Source: CANKBT01 sp038235705 (GTDB taxonomy: Bacteria > Actinomycetota > Actinomycetes > Mycobacteriales > SCTD01). From it: a stretch of 64,000 bases of DNA. Below the pieces are notes generated by a model that did not search any database, had not been told where the DNA came from, and was given only the letters and a program-made list of their open reading frames with translations. The translations under genes were made by a program, and so were the position numbers. Below, in pieces: positions 58,401 to 64,000 of the stretch; position 1 is the stretch's first letter; each line of letters begins with the position of its first letter. Location: assembly GCA_038235705.1 (NCBI GenBank), contig JBBSTR010000001.1, positions 59,119 through 123,118 on the forward strand. Direction: 5' to 3'.

Positions 58401-59014
58401 TGGAGGAGTACGCCGCGCTGCAGGAGCGGGCTGCGTTCCTGTCCACCCAGCTCGCGGACCTCAAGGCCACCCGGCGGGACCTGCTGACCGTGGTCAAGGA
58501 CGTGGACGCCCGCATCCACGACGTCTTCGCCGAGGCCTTCGCCGACACCGCACGCGAGTTCGTCGGCGTGTTCGCCACGCTCTTTCCCGGCGGGGAGGGC
58601 CGCCTCGAGCTGACCGCGCCCGACGACATGCTCACCACCGGCATCGAGGTGCTGGCCCGACCGGCCGGCAAGAAGGTCTCCCGCCTGTCGCTGCTGTCCG
58701 GCGGTGAACGCTCCCTGACCGCGATCGCGCTGCTCGTCGCGATCTTTCGCGCGCGGCCGTCCCCGTTCTACGTGATGGACGAGGTCGAGGCGGCGCTGGA
58801 CGACCGCAACCTCAGTCGGCTGCTAGAACTTTTCGCAGGGTTGCGTGAAGCCAGTCAGCTGATCGTCATCACGCACCAGAAGCGGACGATGGAGATCGCC
58901 GACGCGCTGTACGGCGTGACGATGCGTGGCGACGGCGTCTCGACCGTGATCAGCCAGCGCCTGCGCGAGCCCGGCACGGACACCGTATTTCACGGAGGCG
59001 CCGCGGCGCAGTAG
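55454..59014 (+). CDS. smc: Chromosome segregation protein SMC
   Basis: 1186-residue condensin ATPase. Head motifs: Walker A GPNGSGKSN (about 32-40), C-terminal signature LSGGERSLTAIALL and Walker B FYVMDEVEAALDD. Long coiled coils (about 165-490 and 670-1010) flank a hinge near 510-650. GTG 55454 begins VHLQSLTLKGFKSF, the standard N-terminus. Divergent from the cobalamin operon. Its 3' end overlaps the convergent lipoprotein gene by 25 bases. Confidence 0.96.
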   Translation: MHLQSLTLKGFKSFASPTTFVFEPGITCVVGPNGSGKSNVVDAIAWVLGEQGAKALRGGKMEDVVFAGTPTRPALGRAEVTLTIDNTDGALPIDYAEVSVRRLMFRSGESEYSINGDRCRLVDVQELMSDSGIGRELHVVVGQGQLDAVLSARPEDRRAFIEEAAGVLKHKKRKERALRKLDAMGANLARVTDLTAELQRQLKPLGRQADVARRAATVQADLRDARLRLLADDLVTVRTTLEAEVADETAARARRELVERELAAGQQQESTLEQQLAEQSPRLAEAQETWYALSALQERLRGTATLAAERRRHLSAVLAEQRTGRDPAELEREAAAARAQEQALLEQASRDTERLQDAVTRRTGAEAALATEEKALVLARRAVADRREGLARLTGQVGALRSRASAAEAELGRLASARQESGLRVEHARRELAQLQTRAGGMDAGEVDLDTRHEQAEQTLASVVADLEGLRDQERSLERERSTWAARRDALATTLTRKDGSGALLSAGLGGVLGPVSALVQVEAGAESAVAAALGAVADAVAVAGPSAAADALNWLKSDDAGRAGLLVGSADAGLEVQPVAARDDVLPQGARWAVGLVRAPRTLGPALCRALQDVVLVEDLATAATLAGQGLRAVTPDGDLLGPDWAVGGSQSLPSLLEVQASVDEAGERHDAAATAHEQATFAVAAARAELGTAEDEVAAALADLHASDAKMAATAEQLGLLSSTVAGAEAEAGRLEQSVVLAEQARDEGLAGLAGLESRRAAAEAAPEEVEPSTAARDRLAAELTSLRAAEVEARLTLRTGEERTRALTGRAQSLERAAQRERQERERLVAVREERSRGSVLAGQVADGAALALSAVAASLVTAAAGREQAQVARTQTEVLLATARAAVRELAAELDRLTDVVHRDEVARAEQRLRVEALEQKAEQEWSVPVAELVASYGPDVPVPGEETATAYDRGEQAKRAATAERALALLGRVNPLALEEYAALQERAAFLSTQLADLKATRRDLLTVVKDVDARIHDVFAEAFADTAREFVGVFATLFPGGEGRLELTAPDDMLTTGIEVLARPAGKKVSRLSLLSGGERSLTAIALLVAIFRARPSPFYVMDEVEAALDDRNLSRLLELFAGLREASQLIVITHQKRTMEIADALYGVTMRGDGVSTVISQRLREPGTDTVFHGGAAAQ

Positions 59015-59400
59015 GAGGCACGCAGGCCGGGCAGCAGGGAGTCACCGTCGACCGACACCTCCCGTACGCCAGACGGGGTCCCCACCAGCACCACCGTCGG
59101 TGCCGGCCTGCCGACGCAGAGCACCTCGCCGTACGCGAGGGCGAAGCTGGTCCCGCCCGGACCCGCCCGGCCGGAGACAGCGGCCGGTGGCACCTGCACG
59201 AACCCGGCTCCGCGCAGCTGCAGGCTGATCACCTGGACTGCCGGGTCCGCTGCCAGCGTCACCGAGACGAGCCGTTCCTGCGAGCTGCCCGAGGCCGGGG
59301 AGAGCGTCGCCGTGAGCGGCGCACCGGAGCCGCCGCACGCCGTCAGGACCACGAGCACGGCCAGGCCAGGGTAGGAACGTCGCGTGGAATACCTGTTCAT
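58990..59400 (-). CDS. Small putative lipoprotein
   Basis: 136 residues from ATG 59400: signal peptide with lipobox LTAC (about 19-22), then a beta-rich domain (LVSVTLAADPAVQVISLQLRG) with two late Cys. It overlaps the 3' end of smc by 25 bases and the 5' end of divergent ftsY by 17 bases. The lipobox and amino-acid make-up support a real gene despite the overlaps. Function unknown. Confidence 0.6.
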   Translation of the reverse strand: MNRYSTRRSYPGLAVLVVLTACGGSGAPLTATLSPASGSSQERLVSVTLAADPAVQVISLQLRGAGFVQVPPAAVSGRAGPGGTSFALAYGEVLCVGRPAPTVVLVGTPSGVREVSVDGDSLLPGLRASYCAAAPP

Positions 59401-60538
59401 CGCCCTCGCCGTCCTCATCCTCGCCATCATCACCGCTGTCGGCCTCGTGGTCGGTCGACGGGGGGTCGAGGCGCCGCCGCCACGGCCGGGCGTCGACTAC
59501 CGCCCCGGGACCGGGGACGACGCCGAGATCCCCCGCGACACCGCGAAGCGGCCGGTCGACACGCTCGCCCTGCCGGACGGCCCGGTGCTCGACACCCCGG
59601 CCCCGACCGCCGGCCGGCTGGCACGGCTTCGCACCCGGCTCTCCAAGAGCCAGGGCACCCTCGGCCGCGGGCTGTTCGCGCTGCTGTCGCGCGACGTGCT
59701 CGACGAGGACACCTGGGAGGAGATCGAGGACACCCTGCTCACCGCCGACATGGGGGTGGCGGCGAGCACCGAGCTGGTGGCGCGGCTCCGCACCCGCGTA
59801 CGGGTCGAAGCCATCCGAACGCCCGCCGAGCTGCGGCCGGTGCTGCGCGAGGAGCTGGTGACCCTGATCGGCCGCGACACCGACCGGTCGCTGCGGACCC
59901 TGCCGCACGAGGACGGTCGCCCCGCGGTGGTGCTCGTCGTCGGCGTCAACGGGACCGGCAAGACCACCACCTGCGGCAAGCTGGCTCGCGTCCTGGTCGC
60001 CGACGGGCGCTCGGTGCTGCTCGGCGCCGCCGACACCTTCCGTGCGGCGGCGGCGGACCAGCTCACCACCTGGGGCGAGCGGGTCGGGGCCGACACCGTG
60101 CGCGGACCGGAGGGCGGCGACCCCGCCAGCGTCGCCTTCGACGCGGTCAGGCAGGGCCGCGAGCGCGGCGTGGACACCGTGCTGGTCGACACCGCCGGCC
60201 GGCTGCACACCAAGTCCGGACTGATGGACGAGCTGGGCAAGATCAAGCGGGTCGTGGAGAAGCACGGGCCCGTCGACGAGACGCTGCTCGTGCTCGACGC
60301 GACGACCGGTCAGAACGGGGTCGTGCAGGCCCGGGTGTTCCTGGAGGCCGTCACGATCACCGGGATCGTGCTCACCAAGCTCGACGGGTCGGCCAAGGGC
60401 GGCATCGTCATCTCGGTGCAGCGCGAGCTCGGGGTGCCGGTCAAGCTGATCGGGCTGGGGGAGGGCCCGGACGACCTCGCGCCCTTCGAGGCCGAGGCCT
60501 TCGCCGACGCGCTGCTGGGTGACGAGGCGGCCCTTTAA
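59384..60538 (+). CDS. ftsY: Signal recognition particle receptor FtsY
   Basis: 384 residues. An N-terminal TM helix (3-24) and acidic linker, then the NG GTPase: G1 GVNGTGKTTTCGK (about 189-201), DTAGRLHTKSGLMDEL, TKLDGSAKGG. Docks SRP-ribosome complexes at the membrane. GTG 59384; follows smc as usual. Convergent with the methyltransferase gene by a 4-base overlap. Confidence 0.96.
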   Translation: MEYLFIALAVLILAIITAVGLVVGRRGVEAPPPRPGVDYRPGTGDDAEIPRDTAKRPVDTLALPDGPVLDTPAPTAGRLARLRTRLSKSQGTLGRGLFALLSRDVLDEDTWEEIEDTLLTADMGVAASTELVARLRTRVRVEAIRTPAELRPVLREELVTLIGRDTDRSLRTLPHEDGRPAVVLVVGVNGTGKTTTCGKLARVLVADGRSVLLGAADTFRAAAADQLTTWGERVGADTVRGPEGGDPASVAFDAVRQGRERGVDTVLVDTAGRLHTKSGLMDELGKIKRVVEKHGPVDETLLVLDATTGQNGVVQARVFLEAVTITGIVLTKLDGSAKGGIVISVQRELGVPVKLIGLGEGPDDLAPFEAEAFADALLGDEAAL

Positions 60539-61119
60539 CGCTGGTCCACGGCGACGCACCAGGCGGACTCCTCGGTCAGCGGGTCTCCCGACCAGGTCGC
60601 GTACCGGCCCAGGGGCGTCAGCCCTGACACCCAGGTGTCGTAGGTCGCCACGCTCGCCGACGGTGCGTCGTCGTCGGCCTCCCGCCGGGTGCACCAGCCG
60701 CTGACCATCAGCCCGCCCGGTCTCAGGAGCGTGGCCAGCCGGGTGAGCACCGGCTGCTCGGTGCCGGGTGCCAGGTAGACGACGACGTTGCCGGCGAGCA
60801 GCACGAGGTCGAACGGTTCCGGGTCCTCGAGCTCGAGCAGGTCCGCCAGCCGCCAGTCCGGCCCCGGGTGGCTGCGGGCGACGTCCAGCATCGAGGCGTC
60901 GCTGTCGACCCCGACGACCCGGTGCCCTCGGCGGTGCAGCTCGACCGCGACCCGCCCGGTTCCGCACCCGGCGTCGAGCACCCGCGAGCCGGGTGCCAGC
61001 AGCGCGCCCGTGAAGGCCGCCTCGCCGTGCACGTCCACCCCGGCGCGCGCCAGCTCCGCGAACGCGTCGTCGTAGGACGCGCCACGCGTCCCGCCCGTCT
61101 GCTCCAGCCACCTGCTCAT
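60535..61119 (-). CDS. SAM-dependent methyltransferase
   Basis: 194 residues, class I fold: motif I VLDAGCGTGRVAVEL (about 47-61), acidic VVGVDSD (68-74), DLVLLAGNVV and LRPGGLMVSG. Its small size and lack of other domains leave the substrate open. ATG 61119 is divergent from the amtB operon with 163 bases between, where the GlnR box lies. Confidence 0.88.
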   Translation of the reverse strand: MSRWLEQTGGTRGASYDDAFAELARAGVDVHGEAAFTGALLAPGSRVLDAGCGTGRVAVELHRRGHRVVGVDSDASMLDVARSHPGPDWRLADLLELEDPEPFDLVLLAGNVVVYLAPGTEQPVLTRLATLLRPGGLMVSGWCTRREADDDAPSASVATYDTWVSGLTPLGRYATWSGDPLTEESAWCVAVDQR

Positions 61120-61194
61120 GTGCCACGCCCTCTGTCGGTCGGTCGGCGCAAGCCTCGGAAGGGTTCACGTCGAGGTAACACGGTGCCCGAAGCC

Positions 61195-61233
61195 GTCACG
61201 AGCGCGAAACACCGGTGGAACCACGAGCGAAAC
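61195..61233 (+). promoter_or_regulatory. GlnR-like nitrogen box upstream of amtB
   Basis: GTCAC-n6-GAAAC (61195-61210) matches the actinobacterial GlnR half-operator exactly. A second pair GGAAC-n7-GAAAC (61217-61233) follows after 6 bases, with one extra base. A further GTAAC lies at 61175-61179. Position about 50 bases before the amtB ATG fits activation under nitrogen limitation. Confidence 0.65.
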
Positions 61234-61282
61234 ACTTCGCCAGCAGGCTCCCCTCGACACCCCGTCCCGAACGAGGAGAAGC

Positions 61283-62620
61283 ATGGACATCGACACCGGC
61301 AACACCGCCTGGATCCTGGCCTCATCGGCCCTGGTCCTGCTCATGACCCCCGGTCTGGCGTTCTTCTACGGCGGCATGAGCCGCAGCAAGAGCGTCCTGA
61401 ACATGATGATGATGAGCTTCGTCTCGATCGGCATCGTGAGCGTCCTCTGGGTGCTGTACGGCTATGCGCTCGCCTTTGGCGACGACAAGGGCGGCCTGGT
61501 CGGCTTCACCAGCGGGTTCCTCGGGCTCAGGAGCCTCACGTCCCAGCTTGCTGCCGGTGCGACCGACGCCGCCTACCCGGCGACCGCCGGGCTGCCCGAC
61601 CTGGTCTTCTCCAGCTTCCAGATGATGTTCGCCGTGATCACGGTCGCGCTCATCTCCGGGGCGGTCGCCGACCGCATGAAGTTCGGTGCCTGGGTCGCGT
61701 TCTCGGTGGTCTGGGCCAGCGTCGTGTACTTCCCGGTCGCGCACTGGGTCTTCTACTTCGGCAGCGACACCGACAAGGCCGGCTGGATCGTGCGGTTCGG
61801 GACGCTGGACTTCGCCGGTGGTACGGCGGTGCACATCAACGCCGGTGCCGCGGCGCTGGCGCTGGCGCTGGCGCTCGGCAAGCGCAAGGGCTTTGGCAAG
61901 GACGCGATGCGCCCGCACAACATCACCCTGGTGATGCTCGGCTCCGGTCTGCTGTGGTTCGGGTGGTTCGGCTTCAACGCCGGCTCGGCCCTGGCCGCCA
62001 ACGGTCTTGCCGGGCTCGCGTTCCTCAACACCCAGGTCGCTACGGCGGCAGCCCTGGTCGCGTGGATCGGCACCGAGAAGCTGCGGGACGGTCACGCCAC
62101 CAGCCTCGGGGCTGCTTCCGGCGCGGTCGCGGGCCTCGTCGCGATCACCCCGGCGTGCGCGTTCGTCGACCCGCTGGGCGCCGTCCTGATCGGCCTGGTC
62201 GCCGGTGGCGCCTGCGCCCTCGCGGTGCCGCTGAAGTACAAGCTCGGCTACGACGACTCGCTCGACGTGGTCGGCGTGCACCTCGTCGGCGGCATCCTGG
62301 GGACCCTGATGATCGGTCTCGTCGGCTCCAACGCCGCTGGCGGGAACGGTCTGTTCTACGGCAACGGGTTCGCTCAGCTCGGCAAGCAGGCGGTCGGTGC
62401 CGGCGCCGTCCTCGCGTACTCCTTCGTGCTCGCGACGGTCATCGCGTACGCGGTCAAGGCCGTGATGGGTCTGCGGGTGTCGGAGGAGGAAGAGGTCACC
62501 GGCATCGACCAGGTGACGCACGCTGAGACGGCGTACGAGCTGACCAGCGGCTTCGGCGGCGGCGGCTCGTCCGTCACCGGGAGCGGCCTGGGCGCCCCGT
62601 CCTCGAGGGTCGACGCATGA
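61283..62620 (+). CDS. amtB: Ammonium transporter
   Basis: 445 residues with eleven expected TM helices. TPGLAFFYGGM (22-32), the pore/twin-His regions (AGGTAVHINAGAAAL and VDPLGAVLIGLVAGG...VGVHLVGGI) are typical. ATG 61283 follows GAGGAG. Overlaps glnB by ATGA, so transporter and PII proteins are co-translated. Likely under GlnR. Confidence 0.96.
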   Translation: MDIDTGNTAWILASSALVLLMTPGLAFFYGGMSRSKSVLNMMMMSFVSIGIVSVLWVLYGYALAFGDDKGGLVGFTSGFLGLRSLTSQLAAGATDAAYPATAGLPDLVFSSFQMMFAVITVALISGAVADRMKFGAWVAFSVVWASVVYFPVAHWVFYFGSDTDKAGWIVRFGTLDFAGGTAVHINAGAAALALALALGKRKGFGKDAMRPHNITLVMLGSGLLWFGWFGFNAGSALAANGLAGLAFLNTQVATAAALVAWIGTEKLRDGHATSLGAASGAVAGLVAITPACAFVDPLGAVLIGLVAGGACALAVPLKYKLGYDDSLDVVGVHLVGGILGTLMIGLVGSNAAGGNGLFYGNGFAQLGKQAVGAGAVLAYSFVLATVIAYAVKAVMGLRVSEEEEVTGIDQVTHAETAYELTSGFGGGGSSVTGSGLGAPSSRVDA

Positions 62621-62955
62621 GGCTGGTGACCGCCGTCGTCAAGCCGTTCAAGCTCGACGACGTCAAGGTTGCGCTGGAGACCTTCGGGGTGCAGGGTCTG
62701 ACGGTCAGCGAGGTGCAGGGCTTTGGACGTCAGCGCGGGCACACCGAGGTCTACCGCGGCGCCGAATACACGGTGTCGTTCGTCCCGAAGATCAAGATCG
62801 AGGTGCTGGTGGACGACGCCGACGCCGTGGACGTGGTCGAGGTGCTCGCCAAGGCGGCGCACACCGGCAGCATCGGGGACGGCAAGGTGTGGGTCACCGG
62901 GGTCGACGAGATCGTGCGGGTCCGGACCGGCGAACGAGGGGTGGAAGCGCTATGA
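62617..62955 (+). CDS. glnB: Nitrogen regulatory protein PII (first copy)
   Basis: 112 residues. T-loop RGHTEVYRGAEYTVSF with Tyr51 (the modification site), B-loop TGSIGDGKVW and C-loop RVRTGERG. PII senses 2-oxoglutarate and ATP/ADP and gates AmtB. ATG 62617 overlaps amtB; its stop overlaps the second PII gene. Confidence 0.95.
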   Translation: MRLVTAVVKPFKLDDVKVALETFGVQGLTVSEVQGFGRQRGHTEVYRGAEYTVSFVPKIKIEVLVDDADAVDVVEVLAKAAHTGSIGDGKVWVTGVDEIVRVRTGERGVEAL

Positions 62956-63290
62956 GGCTCGTGACCGCGGTCATCAAGCCGTTCAAGCTCGACGACGTCA
63001 AGTCTGCGCTGGAGGCGGCCGGCGTGCAGGGGCTGACCGTCAGCGAGGTGCAGGGCTTCGGCCGTCAGCGCGGGCACACCGAGGTCTACCGCGGCGCCGA
63101 GTACACCGTGTCGTTCGTGCCCAAGGTGCGCGTCGAGGTGGTGCTGGACGACGCCGACGCGGCGCGCATCGTCGACGTGATCGTCGCGGCGGCGTCCACC
63201 GGCTCGATCGGGGACGGCAAGGTGTGGACGACGGTCGTCGAGGACGTCGTACGGGTGCGTACGGGCGAGCGGGGCCCCGAGGCGCTCTGA
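62952..63290 (+). CDS. glnB: Nitrogen regulatory protein PII (second, tandem copy)
   Basis: 112 residues, about 80 percent identical by eye to the first copy; residues 24-58 including the T-loop are the same. Differences cluster at 59-85 and in the region after the B-loop (VWTTVVEDVV against VWVTGVDEIV). ATG 62952 overlaps the first copy by ATGA. The pair could form homo- and heterotrimers. Confidence 0.95.
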   Translation: MRLVTAVIKPFKLDDVKSALEAAGVQGLTVSEVQGFGRQRGHTEVYRGAEYTVSFVPKVRVEVVLDDADAARIVDVIVAAASTGSIGDGKVWTTVVEDVVRVRTGERGPEAL

Positions 63291-63335
63291 CCGGGCCGGG
63301 CCGCGGGGCGGCGGACCAGACACGAGGAGGTGGGC

Positions 63336-64000
63336 GTGAAAGACAGACGTGAGCGGATCCTCGCCGACCCCTCACTGGTCGGGGCCCCGCTGCGCTCGGC
63401 CCTGGTCGAGGCGGCCGACACGTTCCTGGCCGGCCTGCTGAGCGAGCCCGGTTTCGCGCTGGTCGCGGTCGGCGGCTACGGACGCGGCGAGCTCAGCCCC
63501 GGCAGCGACCTCGACGTGCTCCTGCTGCACGACCGTTCCCCGTCGTCGGGCGTCCAGGCGGTGGCGGACCGCATCTGGTACCCGGTGTGGGACTCCGGCG
63601 TCGCTCTGGACCACTCCGTCCGGACCGTCGGTCAGGCGGTTGACCTGGCGGCCGGCGACCTGAAGGTCGCGCTGGGCCTGCACGACGCCCGACACGTCGC
63701 CGGCGACGAGGCGCTCACGACCGACCTGGTCGCCCGGGTCCGTGAGGCGTGGCGGCGCTCGGCCCCCCGTCGGCTGCCGGAGCTGCACCAGGCGGGCCTG
63801 TCCCGGGCGGGGGAGTTCGGCGAGGTCGCCTTCCTGCTCGAGCCGGACCTCAAGCACGCCCGTGGCGGCCTGCGCGACGCCCACGCGCTGCGGGCCCTGG
63901 CGGTCGCCCAGGTGGCCGACCCGCCGCGTCCGCAGGCCGTCCAGGCCCTCACGCTGCTCCTGGACGTCCGCGGCGAGCTGCACCGTCGCACGATCGGCGC
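63336..64000 (+). CDS. glnD: [Protein-PII] uridylyl/adenylyltransferase (3' end outside window)
   Basis: 221 residues visible. The nucleotidyltransferase motif GGYGRGELSPGSDLD (46-60) has the catalytic acidic residues, and DLKHARGGLRDAHALR is typical of GlnD. The HD and ACT domains would lie beyond the window. In Actinomycetota GlnD adenylylates the PII T-loop Tyr. GTG 63336 follows GAGGAGG, 45 bases after the second glnB. Confidence 0.95.
   Translation, partial: MKDRRERILADPSLVGAPLRSALVEAADTFLAGLLSEPGFALVAVGGYGRGELSPGSDLDVLLLHDRSPSSGVQAVADRIWYPVWDSGVALDHSVRTVGQAVDLAAGDLKVALGLHDARHVAGDEALTTDLVARVREAWRRSAPRRLPELHQAGLSRAGEFGEVAFLLEPDLKHARGGLRDAHALRALAVAQVADPPRPQAVQALTLLLDVRGELHRRTIG

Noticed and set aside
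54947..58519. A 1190-codon open frame antisense to smc
   Set aside because: It is the mirror of smc codon bias in GC-rich DNA, has no domain character and would run through the riboswitch region.

Overview
The window is very GC-rich DNA with many GTG starts and long runs of ATGA/GTGA stop-start overlaps. Its core gene order is typical of Actinomycetota (cimA-FAH-gltX-tRNAs-leuCD-mutT1-ppk-cofC-plsC-gpsA-ddl-thiL-thiD-rpmB-recG-rsmD-coaD-sepIVA-DUF177-rpmF-acp-rnc-mutM-acyP-smc-ftsY-amtB-glnB-glnD). I cannot resolve the genus from sequence alone. No insertion sequence, prophage or CRISPR array was seen.

Positions 1-14.8 kb are an accessory catabolic island. A seven-gene leftward operon encodes a sugar-type ABC transporter (lipoprotein, fused ATPase, permease), a metallo-beta-lactamase-fold protein that has lost its metal ligands, an unrecognised Cys-rich protein, an L-rhamnose-type mutarotase and a fucose/arabinose-isomerase-fold protein. 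Around it lie two SDR dehydrogenases, a zinc-type MDR dehydrogenase, a Gfo/Idh oxidoreductase (cut by the window edge), an enolase-superfamily dehydratase, a LacI regulator and an orphan E1 alpha/beta thiamine-diphosphate enzyme. Similar LacI-type palindromes sit at the three control points, so this looks like one sugar or sugar-acid regulon of unknown substrate.

14.8-45 kb is mostly core: a third SDR, citramalate synthase, glutamyl-tRNA synthetase followed by tRNA-Gln and tRNA-Glu, an HNH-nuclease remnant, the IclR-leuCD isopropylmalate isomerase locus, polyphosphate and coenzyme F420 genes, lipid and wall precursor genes, thiamine genes, ribosomal proteins L28 and L32, DNA repair genes (recG, mutM, an HhH glycosylase) and the coaD-sepIVA-rnc cluster.

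44.6-48.5 kb is a PadR-controlled ABC exporter of the FtsX type, with its promoter and operator visible. 48.6-55.4 kb is the most interesting part: a leftward operon headed by a cobalamin riboswitch. It encodes a secreted alpha/alpha-barrel protein with SLH repeats, a secreted DUF4430-like protein with a membrane anchor, and an ECF transporter (T, fused A-A, S). The two secreted proteins correspond to the two domains of animal intrinsic factor/transcobalamin, suggesting a split surface cobalamin-capture system feeding an ECF importer. The barrel gene appears to start at an ATC codon.

55.4-64 kb returns to core genes: smc, a small lipoprotein wedged against ftsY, ftsY, a methyltransferase, and a nitrogen operon amtB-glnB-glnB-glnD with a GlnR-like box and two tandem PII genes; glnD runs off the window end.
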